The position numbers and the translations under genes were made by a program. Shown in pieces: positions 26,552 to 35,114 of a stretch of DNA of 64,000 nucleotides (position 1 is the first letter of the stretch; every line of letters starts with the position of its first letter). The stretch is from a virus: positions 1 through 64,000 of the IMG/VR virus record IMGVR_UViG_3300030117_007501. The stretch is one strand, 5' to 3'. The notes below the pieces were generated by a model. The model had not been told where the DNA came from. It was given only the letters and a program-made list of their open reading frames with translations, and ran no database searches.

Positions 26552-26820
26552 AAGTAAAGTTACAATACACGGTAGACATGGAAGACATTCCCGACGAGCT
26601 AGAGTGTTTGGTGAAAAAGGCGCTCTGTCATTTGGCAGAAGCTTCGGACGCAGCAAGCAACCTAGACGCCGCAGGGAATGCGTCCAAGTTCGTAGAATCA
26701 GCAAACAATGCAAGGGAGAAGATGCTAAAGGCGGATCTTCTTCTAGCAGACTGTACGAAAATTATGTCAGATTATGCCGCAACCATTCACGGCGGAGAGG
26801 GGTTGGTAGATGAGGGGTAG
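26548..26820 (+). CDS. Unknown helical protein
   Basis: 90 residues, alanine-rich helices with a probable coiled coil; no motif. ATGA overlap with the zincin-like gene, 11-base overlap after. Confidence 0.65.
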   Translation: MKVKLQYTVDMEDIPDELECLVKKALCHLAEASDAASNLDAAGNASKFVESANNAREKMLKADLLLADCTKIMSDYAATIHGGEGLVDEG

Positions 26821-27025
26821 AGATAGGAGTGATTTAATATACGTTCCTTCTGCCACTGTCTTGCTAAACGGAGACAATCCAACAGACGTAAAGAAACTTA
26901 AGGAGCCGGGAGTGTTTCTGATAGTGTCGGATACAGATTCGTCTTACAGTATTCTTTATGAAGGCTCTCGGTGGCTAGTTAATAAGAGACAGGCTTATAT
27001 AGTAGAAGAAGGGATGAGATTATGA
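26810..27025 (+). CDS. Unknown small protein
   Basis: 71 residues, strand-rich (YVPSATVLL, VFLIVSD), no family recognised. Coupled to both neighbours by overlap. Confidence 0.62.
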   Translation: MRGRDRSDLIYVPSATVLLNGDNPTDVKKLKEPGVFLIVSDTDSSYSILYEGSRWLVNKRQAYIVEEGMRL

Positions 27026-27318
27026 TAGTTAAGCTTAAGGAGGTATATAGGAATGTTTCTCCTACCGCATCTCCGATAAACAAGATGAAGTATACGTTAA
27101 GAGATATTTTTATAAACCCAGAGCATGTAATATACATTAGGCAAAACCCCTCCATGTCGAAGAGGTTGGCAGAAGGCATGATTGATGGTATCAGCACTGT
27201 GGAGGAGTTTTGTACAATCTCTCTATCAAGAGGGCAGTCTGGCACTGATATTATAGTTGTTGGCAATGTCGAAGAGGTTAATGATATGTTGGCAGGAAAG
27301 GCATTGTTACATGGATAA
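27022..27318 (+). CDS. Conserved phage-type small protein
   Basis: 98 residues. LRDIFINPEHVIYIRQ and LSRGQSGTDIIVVG follow a pattern seen in T4-like marine phages. Resembles FlbD-like strands (NPEHV) but no function known. ATGA overlap. Confidence 0.65.
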   Translation: MIVKLKEVYRNVSPTASPINKMKYTLRDIFINPEHVIYIRQNPSMSKRLAEGMIDGISTVEEFCTISLSRGQSGTDIIVVGNVEEVNDMLAGKALLHG

Positions 27319-27562
27319 CAGTAGATATATAATTTATGGAACGTCTAGGTGTCCATTTTGCATCAACGCTGTGCGCCTACTGCAATCGGAAAACATCGAT
27401 TACGTGTTCTTGAACATGGAAGAAGATAGAGAAGGTTTGGAAGAGGCAAAGCAGTATTACAACCACCATACTGTGCCCATCGTATTGAAAAATGATAAGT
27501 TCAGTGGGAAGACTAGTTTCGTGGGAGGCTACGACGATTTATCGGGGTTGATAGATGTCTGA
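27311..27562 (+). CDS. Glutaredoxin-like protein
   Basis: 83-residue thioredoxin-fold reductase with CPFC active site (C14, C17) and a later TVPIV cis-proline segment and GGYDDL glutathione/ligand segment. Likely keeps ribonucleotide reductase or other thiol proteins reduced. ATG overlaps the gene before by 8 bases. Confidence 0.88.
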   Translation: MDNSRYIIYGTSRCPFCINAVRLLQSENIDYVFLNMEEDREGLEEAKQYYNHHTVPIVLKNDKFSGKTSFVGGYDDLSGLIDV

Positions 27563-27965
27563 CATTAATGAAATTGAATGTGAGTTACGGGAAATCCCAG
27601 AGCACTTTTTTGACACCAAGTCAACAAAGCTGAAGAGAGGAAAGTATCACGGTTCTAATTTTTGGGATGTTCCTAACTTCGGCACCAAGCAGTGGGTGGT
27701 TGCAGCCAGGATTGATATGGACTTCGATGCTTACGAGGATGCCTCTGTGACAATTGAAGAGTTGGCGCAAGCATGCGTCAATTATCTCAACAAGCCTCCC
27801 CCTAGGAGGAAATATGCCAAGAGACAACCAAAGCCTAAGTACGGAGTGCTTGAACTCTACCGTGCAAAGATAGTGGAGAGAGGGGACGACAAGTATATTG
27901 ATGCGTACCTTATTGTTAAAAACAGAAAAGAGAAGCACTTTTGGGGGAAGGGAAGGGTGATGTGA
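27555..27965 (+). CDS. Unknown small protein
   Basis: 136 residues, basic middle (PPPRRKYAKRQPKPK) between two folded halves; no motif. Coupled to its neighbours by overlaps. Confidence 0.62.
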   Translation: MSDINEIECELREIPEHFFDTKSTKLKRGKYHGSNFWDVPNFGTKQWVVAARIDMDFDAYEDASVTIEELAQACVNYLNKPPPRRKYAKRQPKPKYGVLELYRAKIVERGDDKYIDAYLIVKNRKEKHFWGKGRVM

Positions 27966-28306
27966 TGAGCAAGGCTCCAAAGCCCGGAAAAGTGACTCTG
28001 AGCAGGGGAGACATCTTAGCTTTCTACAAGGACGTGGATAATGTCTTTGCCCGCGTCGACAGCCTCCTAGAAGACAACTATGTAAAGAGGATATCGTGTT
28101 CTCCCTATACTGTGAGGTGTCTCTGTGAGTTGTTTATAAACGCCAGCGTGCTAGAAGAGTACTTGAACAAGGTGTTTCCAGACTTGTCGCACGAGAGGTA
28201 TCAGGTAGATGCTGATTTCGTATTGAAGCTAACCAAGGTGGCAATGCTGTTGCACGAAGTAAAGACAGATTTAAAGTTGTCAAACATATCCCTGGACGTA
28301 CATTAG
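27965..28306 (+). CDS. Unknown small protein
   Basis: 113 residues, helical, opening MSKAPKPGKVTLSRGD. ATG overlaps preceding TGA; an upstream start adding eight residues lacks support. Confidence 0.62.
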   Translation: MSKAPKPGKVTLSRGDILAFYKDVDNVFARVDSLLEDNYVKRISCSPYTVRCLCELFINASVLEEYLNKVFPDLSHERYQVDADFVLKLTKVAMLLHEVKTDLKLSNISLDVH

Positions 28307-28654
28307 ATGAGCAAAGGCATAATCCTCGCAGCTCTCTTGTTTGTAGCTGCGCACATATTAAGCTGGCTTCAGTTGAATATGCAATTTTTGAGTGAGTGGT
28401 GGCAAGGTAGGGGATTGCTGTCGGTAATTGTCTTTGGGATACCTTGTGGGCTTTTGTTCTGGTATGCGTGGGGACAAGCCACAGAGTCCCTTGACAAGTC
28501 TTTGTGGGGCGCTAGATTTTTGAGCTTTGGTTTGTCGTACTTGACATTTCCAATCATGACTCACTATTTTTTGGGAGAAAGCATGTTCACTCCCAAGACA
28601 ATGATATGCGTATTTTTGTCATTTGTCATAATGTTTGTACAAATTTATGCATGA
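28307..28654 (+). CDS. Four-helix membrane protein
   Basis: 115 residues, mostly membrane: helices near 5-25, 38-55, 68-88 and 95-114. No signature residues recognised. Starts one base after the previous stop and ends the operon. Holin is possible but length and helix number are not decisive. Confidence 0.65.
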   Translation: MSKGIILAALLFVAAHILSWLQLNMQFLSEWWQGRGLLSVIVFGIPCGLLFWYAWGQATESLDKSLWGARFLSFGLSYLTFPIMTHYFLGESMFTPKTMICVFLSFVIMFVQIYA

Positions 28655-28671
28655 CAAAGAAGAAATAATTT

Positions 28672-28685
28672 ACTATTTATTACAG
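28672..28685 (+). promoter_or_regulatory. Late-type box ACTATTTATTACAG
   Basis: Copy of the ACTANTTA box, 24 bases before the next ATG and after the end of an operon. Confidence 0.5.
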
Positions 28686-28708
28686 AAGTTGGGTAGGGAC
28701 AAAAAACA

Positions 28709-29083
28709 ATGGAAACAGAAATAAAGAAATACTTCGAAAAGATATCAGAAGAAAGGGGCAGAAGCCGCCAGCGAGGAATTTATAAATTCTATTGCATGAT
28801 AGGATACACAATTGAGGGCGGCGAGAAGCAGCGCGGACTGGACGATATTTTGGCAGATATAAGAGCGCTTCCTCACGTCACCATCGTGACAGTTGTGGTG
28901 GGCAATGAGCCAATAGCAGAAAAGAGGTACGTTGCGGGCTTGAGTGTTAAGTTCATTCCCAGTATTCAGGGAGAGTTTCAAACTCCCGAAAATGTAAAAA
29001 TTGATATTCTAAGATCAATGAAGAAGACAAAGAACGTCCAGAGAATATTCAAAGTTTCGCCTTCCTTGGAACGTGTGGAGTGA
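28709..29083 (+). CDS. Unknown protein with capsid-targeting-like start
   Basis: 124 residues beginning METEIKKYFEKISEERG; ISE is the candidate cut site, but the W of the stricter pattern is replaced by Y-F. The body has alternating strands (VTIVTVVVGNEP, GLSVKFIP) like a ferredoxin-fold structural protein. Preceded by a late-type box, followed by a coupled gene (TGATG). Confidence 0.62.
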   Translation: METEIKKYFEKISEERGRSRQRGIYKFYCMIGYTIEGGEKQRGLDDILADIRALPHVTIVTVVVGNEPIAEKRYVAGLSVKFIPSIQGEFQTPENVKIDILRSMKKTKNVQRIFKVSPSLERVE

Positions 29084-29679
29084 TGTCGGCACGGACACGT
29101 CCAGAAGAAGTAAAGAAAGAACACATAAAGAAAATTTTTAGAGAGATATTGTTATCGGATGTGTACACTATGGCTCCGGAATCGATATCCGTAAAAGAAT
29201 CTATAGACAAAGGCACCTCAGAAATCACCTGTTCTTATGTGAGTGGTGGAAGAAAGAAAAAACTAAAGTACTCGGGCAATGGAGTAGTAGACGCACTCTT
29301 CACAGGATTGTGTTTAACAAATGTTCAGAAATACAAGTCTTTGAAAAGAATACGATTCAGTAATTTTGTAGTCAAGGCAGACTTTGATACAAAGGAGAGG
29401 CAGTCTGGCTCCGATTCCGATGTTCTGGTGGTGTTGGAGACTGTTAATGAGAAGGGGCAAAAGATGATATTTCGCCACCTTGGAAAGTCTGTTAATTTTT
29501 CCTCCACAAGAGCAGTCTTTGAGGCTGTCGAGTTTTATGTAAACTGCGAACTTTGCTTTAAGAAGCTGGTGTCGTTAACTGAGGAAGCTCGCGAGAGGGG
29601 GAGGCATGATGTTGCCTCCATGTATGTGGGAAAGTTGGTGGACATCATAAGCGTTATGACATATGAAGAAGATAGTTGA
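29083..29679 (+). CDS. Unknown protein with LeuA-dimer-like segment
   Basis: 198 residues. The stretch KYSGNGVVDALFTGLCL, then later FSSTRAVFEAVEFYVN, is reminiscent of the regulatory domain of isopropylmalate synthase (G-x-G-x-V-D-A). Seen in some marine phage proteins; resemblance is weak and no catalytic domain is present. ATG overlapping the stop before it is preferred to a GTG one codon earlier. Confidence 0.55.
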   Translation: MSARTRPEEVKKEHIKKIFREILLSDVYTMAPESISVKESIDKGTSEITCSYVSGGRKKKLKYSGNGVVDALFTGLCLTNVQKYKSLKRIRFSNFVVKADFDTKERQSGSDSDVLVVLETVNEKGQKMIFRHLGKSVNFSSTRAVFEAVEFYVNCELCFKKLVSLTEEARERGRHDVASMYVGKLVDIISVMTYEEDS

Positions 29680-29770
29680 ACACTTTAAAAGAAACATCTT
29701 TGCGCATGTGATGGCAGCAATATTAACAGCTACTATCTTCGCTGTTAAGTACATGTGTATCGTGAAATGA
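29663..29770 (+). CDS. Tiny one-helix membrane peptide
   Basis: 35 residues, basic head (MKKIVEHFKRN) and a hydrophobic helix (MAAILTATIFAVKY). It overlaps the previous gene by 17 bases. No clear ribosome site; listed because similar tiny membrane peptides recur. Confidence 0.35.
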   Translation: MKKIVEHFKRNIFAHVMAAILTATIFAVKYMCIVK

Positions 29771-29816
29771 AGTGATAAATATTGGCTAAACGACATGTGG
29801 GGGAGATAATTAATAG

Positions 29817-30008
29817 GTGGGCAACAAGTTTATGAATTCGGTTCTTGTCTTGTGGATCATCGCTTGGATGTGTCTAGGTATTTTAGTTTTAGTTAACGAC
29901 AGCAACTCTAGTACAACACAGGTGCAAAAGAAAGATGCCTCATATATGGAAAAAGAACGGTGTAGAGATAGAAGTGGGAGACATTGTGAATCACGTTCTT
30001 TACGGTAG
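29817..30008 (+). CDS. Small one-helix membrane protein
   Basis: 63 residues from a GTG, or 58 from an ATG five codons later. One membrane helix (VLVLWIIAWMCLGILVLV) then a charged tail. GGGAG lies about 6-10 bases upstream. Its last 74 bases overlap the next gene in another frame, so only one of the two tails may be real. Confidence 0.45.
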   Translation: MGNKFMNSVLVLWIIAWMCLGILVLVNDSNSSTTQVQKKDASYMEKERCRDRSGRHCESRSLR

Positions 30009-30219
30009 AGAGTGGATAGGTATAGTAGTAAAAATAGACAGTATCGACGGCGGATTCCAAAAGAATAGAAAGAGGGCGCTAGTGTGCATGGTGCCTGGCT
30101 CAGAATACGAACATTATTTTGAAAAAGCATTTTCGAAAAAAGAAGGTACGAGAAGAGGGTGGGTTACAACAAATTGGCTGATCCGCCACGACGCAATCAA
30201 CAAAAACCTTGAAAAATAA
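29935..30219 (+). CDS. KVGD-family small protein
   Basis: 94 residues. VEIEVGDIVNHVLYG then WIGIVVKI follows the family plan, here with a ten-residue lead-in (MPHIWKKNGV) and a longer lysine-rich body. It stands alone. Overlaps the small membrane ORF before it. Confidence 0.65.
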   Translation: MPHIWKKNGVEIEVGDIVNHVLYGREWIGIVVKIDSIDGGFQKNRKRALVCMVPGSEYEHYFEKAFSKKEGTRRGWVTTNWLIRHDAINKNLEK

Positions 30220-30248
30220 TATAAAATCTGATATATTTTAAAAAAAGC

Positions 30249-30277
30249 CTTGCATGCAAGAAATGCGTGCTTATATT
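30249..30277 (+). promoter_or_regulatory. dnaK promoter with palindrome over the -35
   Basis: TTGCAT, 16-base spacer, TATATT. The -35 lies within CTTGCATGCAAG, a perfect 12-base palindrome, a likely operator. Confidence 0.65.
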
Positions 30278-30315
30278 ATATAAAGTCCGGGAACACGAAA
30301 AGGAGAAACTTGAAA

Positions 30316-32205
30316 ATGTCAAAAGTTATCGGAATTGATTTGGGAACAACAAATAGCGCCGTCGCCGTAATGGAGAGCGGAAGTCCAAAAATAATCACAA
30401 ACGAGGAAGGAGCTAGAACTACTCCATCGGTGGTTGGGTATCTGGAAAGTGGAGAAAGAGTGGTAGGCAATCCAGCCAGAAGGCAGGCTGTCACGAACGC
30501 TAAAAACACCGTTTACTCTGCGAAAAGGTTTATGGGAATGAATTACGAGGACGTAACGAAAGAGGCGTCCGAGATGCCATATGATATAGTAAAATCTCAG
30601 TCAGGATCCTGTGAGATTGTGTTGAATGGAAAAGGACACGCACCTCAAGAAATCAGCGCCCAGGTTCTCATCAAGCTTAAGGCAGCGGCAGAATCTTATC
30701 TGGGGGAGGAAGTAAAAGAGGCAGTCATTACGGTGCCCGCTTACTTCAACGATGCTCAGAGGCAAGCTACTCGCGACGCTGGACAGATTGCGGGACTTGT
30801 GGTTAAGAGAATCATCAACGAACCAACAGCAGCAGCGCTAGCATATGGTTTGGACAAGCAGGAAGAGAAGAAAGTTGTTGTTTATGATTTGGGTGGTGGC
30901 ACTTTTGACGTATCTGTTTTGGAGATTGCCGATGGTGTAGTTGAAGTTCTGAGTACAAACGGAGACACGCACTTAGGTGGCGATGATGTCGATAGGGTTT
31001 TGATTGATTGGATCGTCGACGAGTTTAAGAAAGACTCGGGCATCGATGTATCCAAAGATTCGATGGTGATGCAGAGGCTGAGAGAAGCGGCAGAAAAAGC
31101 TAAGATAGAACTGTCGAGCACACAGCAAACGGATGTAAACCTTCCGTTTATTACTGCAGATGCCTCAGGTCCTAAGCACTTACAGCTTACTCTTGGGCGC
31201 CCAAAGTTTGAACAAATGATAGATGAACTAGTCAGAAAGACTATCGAACCAGTCAAGAACGCGCTAGAGGATGCTGGCATGTCATCGTCAGAAATAGATG
31301 AAGTTATTTTAGTTGGCGGCTCTACTAGAATCCCGTGCGTGCGAAAGGCAGTAGAGGACTTTTTCGGAAAGCAGGCAAACTCCTCTGTAAATCCGGATGA
31401 GGTTGTTGCTCTTGGAGCAGGAGTCCAGGGCGGCGTGTTTACGGGCGAGGTTAAGGACTTGCTTCTCTTGGACGTGACGCCCCTGTCTTTGGGTATCGAG
31501 ACTATGGGTGGTGTCATGACGAGGCTTATTGATAGAAACACTACGATTCCATGTTCTAAGTCGCAAGTGTTCACAACTGCCGCCGATAATCAGCCTGCCG
31601 TCGACATTAAGGTTCTTCAAGGCGAGAGAGAGTTTGCAGCGGACAACAAAGTCCTAGGAGTATTTAAGCTTGACGGTATTCCGCCTCTCCCTAGGGGAGT
31701 TCCGCAAATCGATGTCAAGTTCGATATTGACGCTAATGGGATTGTAAGCGTGATAGCCACTGACAAGGCTACGAACAAAGAGCAGAGAATTATCATTGAA
31801 AAGTCAGGAGGATCCCTGTCTAAGGGCGAGGTAGATAGGATGGTTGCCGAGGCGAAAGCTAACGAATCGAAAGACAAAGAGCGCCGTCAGCAGGTAGAAG
31901 ACAGAAATAACCTTGAATCTACTGCGTTTCAAGCTGAAAAGCTTCTTAAGGAAAACCCAGACAAGATTTCAGAGGCTACCGCTGCCAACGTGCAGAGAGC
32001 TATCGACTCTGCAAAAGCTTGCCTGACTCAAGAAAGCACTCCGGAACTGATAAAGAAGGAGCTTGGTGCCTTAACTCAGGCAATGCAGGCAGCAGGGAAA
32101 GAGATGTATGAATCAGCAGCGCAAAGCCAACAACCCCCAACAGAGGAGCCAAAGAATTCAAGTGAGGACGACGACGTTGTGGACGCTGAGTTTAAGGAAG
32201 TTTAG
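30316..32205 (+). CDS. dnaK: DnaK (Hsp70) chaperone
   Basis: ATP-driven chaperone, 629 residues. [27 protein letters not shown] and the linker-proximal [17 protein letters not shown] are intact, and the C-terminus [11 protein letters not shown] is that of bacterial DnaK, so this is a near-complete bacterial-type gene and possibly a fairly recent capture. ATG chosen with AAGGAGAA 10 bases upstream; 22 extra in-frame codons upstream lie over the promoter. DnaJ and GrpE are not here, so host partners are needed. Confidence 0.97.
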   Translation: MSKVIGIDLGTTNSAVAVMESGSPKIITNEEGARTTPSVVGYLESGERVVGNPARRQAVTNAKNTVYSAKRFMGMNYEDVTKEASEMPYDIVKSQSGSCEIVLNGKGHAPQEISAQVLIKLKAAAESYLGEEVKEAVITVPAYFNDAQRQATRDAGQIAGLVVKRIINEPTAAALAYGLDKQEEKKVVVYDLGGGTFDVSVLEIADGVVEVLSTNGDTHLGGDDVDRVLIDWIVDEFKKDSGIDVSKDSMVMQRLREAAEKAKIELSSTQQTDVNLPFITADASGPKHLQLTLGRPKFEQMIDELVRKTIEPVKNALEDAGMSSSEIDEVILVGGSTRIPCVRKAVEDFFGKQANSSVNPDEVVALGAGVQGGVFTGEVKDLLLLDVTPLSLGIETMGGVMTRLIDRNTTIPCSKSQVFTTAADNQPAVDIKVLQGEREFAADNKVLGVFKLDGIPPLPRGVPQIDVKFDIDANGIVSVIATDKATNKEQRIIIEKSGGSLSKGEVDRMVAEAKANESKDKERRQQVEDRNNLESTAFQAEKLLKENPDKISEATAANVQRAIDSAKACLTQESTPELIKKELGALTQAMQAAGKEMYESAAQSQQPPTEEPKNSSEDDDVVDAEFKEV

Positions 32206-32211
32206 AAGCAG

Positions 32212-32445
32212 GTGAAGCTCAAGACGTTGGACTTGCACAGGGTAAGGCATGCCGATGTCGAAAATCTTGTTTGCAATTTTCTAAATTGGACTGAGCCTCC
32301 ATGCAGGATTATTACTGGCAACTCTGAAAAAATGAAAGCAATTGTCAAAGAAATTATTAAAAAATATAAGTATTCTTGCTATAATGAGAGCATGTACAAT
32401 CATGGAAGTTTGATTGTTGTGGAGGAATCTGAATATGATTTTTAG
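32212..32445 (+). CDS. Smr-like small protein
   Basis: 77 residues with LDLHRVRHADVENLV then CRIITGNS and a C-terminal HGSLIVV, matching the LDLHG...IITG core of the Smr (MutS-related) nuclease domain; the H-G after LDLH is H-R here. GTG start. Immediately after dnaK, same transcript. Confidence 0.7.
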   Translation: MKLKTLDLHRVRHADVENLVCNFLNWTEPPCRIITGNSEKMKAIVKEIIKKYKYSCYNESMYNHGSLIVVEESEYDF

Positions 32446-32722
32446 TAAGAAGTGTTGCGCATTGCTATTTATGCTTGTTTTGGCATGTGGGCAGGTTGAA
32501 GGTGAAGTGGAGCATGTCCATACCTTCTCGGAGCCCGCAAGCGAGGAAGATACAGGCTGTGGTATGCCGGAGGTTCACGGGGCGGACGCATCCTTTCCGT
32601 GTGAGGATAATTGGATATGTCACAGCCCCAGTACAAAGATGCACAATCAGGTGTGTACGTCAGAGTGTATGGTGCCTGGAGATAGTAGAACATACTGTTG
32701 GCTTAAAGAGTGCCACAGATAA
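32435..32722 (+). CDS. Small cysteine-rich lipoprotein
   Basis: 95 residues. Signal peptide MIFSKKCCALLFMLVLAC with lipobox VLAC followed by G. The mature part has eight cysteines, suggesting disulfides outside the cytoplasm. GGAGG upstream within the previous gene. One of six predicted lipoproteins in the window. Confidence 0.7.
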   Translation: MIFSKKCCALLFMLVLACGQVEGEVEHVHTFSEPASEEDTGCGMPEVHGADASFPCEDNWICHSPSTKMHNQVCTSECMVPGDSRTYCWLKECHR

Positions 32723-32737
32723 GAAAGGAGATGAAAA

Positions 32738-32923
32738 ATGGAAAAAGATATTAAAGTTCACGCAGAGCCGAGAGAGGATGTCAAGAGGAGCAATAGCCCG
32801 ACTGATGCTCTGATGAGTACGTCATGTTTAGATATGTATAAATCCTTGACTTTGCCGCAAAAGTTTGCGTTCAGGGTTAAGCAAGTTTTGCGTCCACGCG
32901 ACAGCTATGTTGAGAGGGTTTAA
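32738..32923 (+). CDS. Unknown small protein
   Basis: 61 residues, charged, no motif; GAAAGGAGATG upstream gives a strong ribosome site. Confidence 0.6.
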   Translation: MEKDIKVHAEPREDVKRSNSPTDALMSTSCLDMYKSLTLPQKFAFRVKQVLRPRDSYVERV

Positions 32924-32925
32924 GA

Positions 32926-33195
32926 ATGGCATTGAGTCGTCAGAAAAAAAGAAAGCTGGAGTTCTTGATGAACACTGTCACAATTGTGCTTCTCTTGGGG
33001 CTGGTTGGAGTTAGTTTTATGATAATGAAAACTACTGCGGAGTCCAATTCGCTTTCTATAGACGTAACAAACATGAGAAGCAAAAAGGAATCAAAGGTTG
33101 TTCAAGAGATGAGACTGATGACGTTGCAGATGAAAAACCTACAAAAAGATATTGAAGAGATAAGAGATAGAGTAGAAAATCAAAATAATAATTGA
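32926..33195 (+). CDS. One-helix membrane protein with coiled coil
   Basis: 89 residues: cytoplasmic basic head (SRQKKRKLEF), one membrane helix (about 15-35), then a long heptad region (QEMRLMTLQMKNLQKDI) outside. Topology fits an i-spanin or a holin partner, but no lipoprotein partner sits inside it. The next promoter overlaps its stop. Confidence 0.62.
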   Translation: MALSRQKKRKLEFLMNTVTIVLLLGLVGVSFMIMKTTAESNSLSIDVTNMRSKKESKVVQEMRLMTLQMKNLQKDIEEIRDRVENQNNN

Positions 33196-33220
33196 TTTTT
33201 TAAAAACAATATGTTATTAT
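33192..33220 (+). promoter_or_regulatory. FKBP gene promoter
   Basis: TTGATT, 17-base spacer, TATTAT. Confidence 0.7.
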
Positions 33221-33232
33221 ATACAAGCAAAA

Positions 33233-33252
33233 TTCGACATTAGGCTGTCGAA
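33233..33252 (+). promoter_or_regulatory. Inverted repeat in FKBP leader
   Basis: TTCGACA, six-base loop, TGTCGAA; just after the expected transcript start and before the ribosome site AAGGAG. Operator or RNA hairpin. Confidence 0.5.
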
Positions 33253-33269
33253 CACTATAAGGAGCAAAA

Positions 33270-33707
33270 GTGAGTAATAAAACAGTAGAGACAGGAAACA
33301 AGGTTAAGGTACACTACAAGGGAACTTTCAACGACGGCACTGTGTTTGACAGTTCGTACGACAGAGGTACCCCTATTGACGTTGAAGTCGGCGCCGGACA
33401 GGTTATTGCAGGTTTCGATGAGGCTCTTGCCGGTATGAAGACTGGAGACACAAAGACTATCAACCTAACGCCCGACAAGGCGTATGGAGAGAGAAATCTT
33501 GAAGCAATCGTCGAAGTGTCAAAGTCTAACTTTCCAGAAAACTTTGTTTTCACTGAGGGTGAAGTTGTACAGGGTACTAACGAGGCAGGCTTTCCACTAG
33601 TTGGAACACTTCAGGAAGATAAGGGCGAAGCAGTCGTGGTTGACTTCAATCATCCCATGGCAGGAAAAACCCTAAATTTTGATATTGAGGTGGTTGACAT
33701 CGAGTAA
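33270..33707 (+). CDS. FKBP-type peptidyl-prolyl isomerase (SlyD-like)
   Basis: 145 residues. The opening VKVHYKGTFNDGTVFDSSY, then VIAGFDEAL with MKTGD, is the FKBP core with a SlyD-like insert-in-flap domain (about 68-125) and a C-terminal return strand. GTG start with AAGGAG upstream. Completes a folding set with GroEL, GroES and DnaK. Confidence 0.93.
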   Translation: MSNKTVETGNKVKVHYKGTFNDGTVFDSSYDRGTPIDVEVGAGQVIAGFDEALAGMKTGDTKTINLTPDKAYGERNLEAIVEVSKSNFPENFVFTEGEVVQGTNEAGFPLVGTLQEDKGEAVVVDFNHPMAGKTLNFDIEVVDIE

Positions 33708-33708
33708 A

Positions 33709-33720
33709 ACTACTTACTAA
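33709..33720 (+). promoter_or_regulatory. Late-type box ACTACTTACTAA
   Basis: Abuts the ATG of a KVGD-family gene; the only clear copy not before a capsid-targeting-like gene. Confidence 0.35.
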
Positions 33721-33721
33721 T

Positions 33722-33940
33722 ATGAAAGTAGGAGACTTGGTTAAAGTGCCAGGGGTGTCCCTTCAAACCTATGCACTCTTTAATAATTTGGGGTTTGTTT
33801 GCTCTGAAGAAAACGAGGTTGGCATTGTAGGAGTTTGGATAATGGGCGCCCGGCACTTTTTATTTAAATCAGACATAGAACTCATAAGCTCTATAGATAA
33901 GAGATACAATGGGAACAAATCATTATGGCAGAAGAAATAG
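33722..33940 (+). CDS. KVGD-family small protein
   Basis: 72 residues: MKVGDLVKVPG, a central EVGIVGVWIMG and an ISSIDK tail. Solo member, upstream of the second array by 7 kb. Confidence 0.68.
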   Translation: MKVGDLVKVPGVSLQTYALFNNLGFVCSEENEVGIVGVWIMGARHFLFKSDIELISSIDKRYNGNKSLWQKK

Positions 33941-34149
33941 AAGAAAGCCAACCTAGTAGCTCGGAAGAACCCCCGGGCCCGCGCAAAGACTTAGTAAAAA
34001 TGATAGGGAGGTACGGCATCGAAAATGTGTTACAATCCTTCATTGATTACACTCAGCCGACAGAGCATCAAGAAAAGCATATTGCAGATCTTCACGCGCG
34101 GCTAGTTATGGCTCTTAAGACATATCAAAAAAGCTACGACAAGGACTGA
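33925..34149 (+). CDS. Unknown acidic small protein
   Basis: 74 residues; proline/serine-rich acidic start (EESQPSSSEEPPGP), helical rest. Overlaps the gene before by 16 bases. Confidence 0.6.
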   Translation: MAEEIEESQPSSSEEPPGPRKDLVKMIGRYGIENVLQSFIDYTQPTEHQEKHIADLHARLVMALKTYQKSYDKD

Positions 34150-34158
34150 GTTTGTACT

Positions 34159-34389
34159 GTGACTTACCAATCGATTGTAAAAGGTTCGTTGGTGAGGAAG
34201 TACATGTATGCCAATTTAAAAGATGTAAATCTTTACGGGATTGTGTTGGGATACGCGCTATCAGAGTCATACGGTGGGGACATATGCGTTAGAGTGTATT
34301 GGTTTAAGTCGGATAGCGACATACTAAGAAAAGTCCCCCATGTTCAGCTTGAGTTCGTCAGCATGCTCAATAAAGTAGAAATGGAATGA
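34159..34389 (+). CDS. KVGD-like small protein
   Basis: 76 residues from GTG. IVKGSLVRKYMY, then YGIVLGYAL and VRVYWFKS follow the family fold, with GD replaced by GS. Divergent member. Confidence 0.6.
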   Translation: MTYQSIVKGSLVRKYMYANLKDVNLYGIVLGYALSESYGGDICVRVYWFKSDSDILRKVPHVQLEFVSMLNKVEME

Positions 34390-34499
34390 ACATTAGGAAA
34401 TACGTCTTGTTTCCTCTGCCGCCTCGCAGGGTTGAAAAGATAAGAAAAATATCTGACAAAAAAGACAGAAATGAAGAAAAAAAGCACTTGAAAAATTAA
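34386..34499 (+). CDS. Tiny basic peptide
   Basis: 37 residues, very basic C-terminal half (KIRKISDKKDRNEEKK). ATGA overlap argues for it; its stop overlaps the next promoter, as other genes do here. Confidence 0.4.
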   Translation: MNIRKYVLFPLPPRRVEKIRKISDKKDRNEEKKHLKN

Positions 34500-34516
34500 A
34501 AATGATGTGATATCAT
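34488..34516 (+). promoter_or_regulatory. Sigma-70-like promoter
   Basis: TTGAAA, 17-base spacer, TATCAT; before an exported protein. Confidence 0.6.
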
Positions 34517-34549
34517 AAAATATATGATTCACAGAGTAGTTATTAAGAA

Positions 34550-35104
34550 GTGTTAAGAGTTTTGTTAATAATGTTGATGTCTCCCGCCCTCGCGTACGGC
34601 TCTAGCCCATTGGGACTCCCATGGGGAAAAGAAATTCCCAATTCTTACAGCGAATATAAGGACTACAAGTACCTTTGGGGAGACACCAGCTGGGGAGCAA
34701 TGAGGTTCCTAGGCTGGCTGGGTGAAGATTTCCGTTCAGAAGTTCTTTTGACGTTTACAGGCAAAAAGATAGGAAAAGCATATCTCCTTTTGGGGCCCGA
34801 GGGCATCACTGACAGCAACTGCTTTAAGCAATATAGAAAAATAGTCAACGGACTTAATAAGAAGTACGGACAGTACTATCGAAGAAACTTAACTAAAGAG
34901 TCAATCATTGAAGACTTAGTGTTTGTTAATGAGTGTTACGCCATGCGAGTCGGCGTTGCTGAGATAGAAACAAAGTGGAGGATTGACAATTTTGAAATTA
35001 ACGCTTTCATGTTTTCTGACGAAAATGAATTGTATATAGAAGTGGAATACATTTATTTGCCTTTAAACAAAATACAGACAGAAAACATACACGAACATTT
35101 ATAG
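34550..35104 (+). CDS. Exported protein of unknown role
   Basis: 184 residues with a signal peptide (MLRVLLIMLMSPALAYGS, cut likely after LAYG) and a soluble periplasmic domain (GLPWGKEIPNSY, FRSEVLLTFTGKKI). GTG start; a later ATG would cripple the signal. No family recognised. Confidence 0.65.
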   Translation: MLRVLLIMLMSPALAYGSSPLGLPWGKEIPNSYSEYKDYKYLWGDTSWGAMRFLGWLGEDFRSEVLLTFTGKKIGKAYLLLGPEGITDSNCFKQYRKIVNGLNKKYGQYYRRNLTKESIIEDLVFVNECYAMRVGVAEIETKWRIDNFEINAFMFSDENELYIEVEYIYLPLNKIQTENIHEHL

Positions 35105-35114
35105 GAGAAATTAA

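Noticed and set aside
29083-29679. Isopropylmalate synthase
   Set aside because: Only a faint resemblance to its regulatory domain and no catalytic barrel.
30882-31574. Minus-strand frame of 230 codons inside dnaK
   Set aside because: Shadow of a strongly conserved gene.
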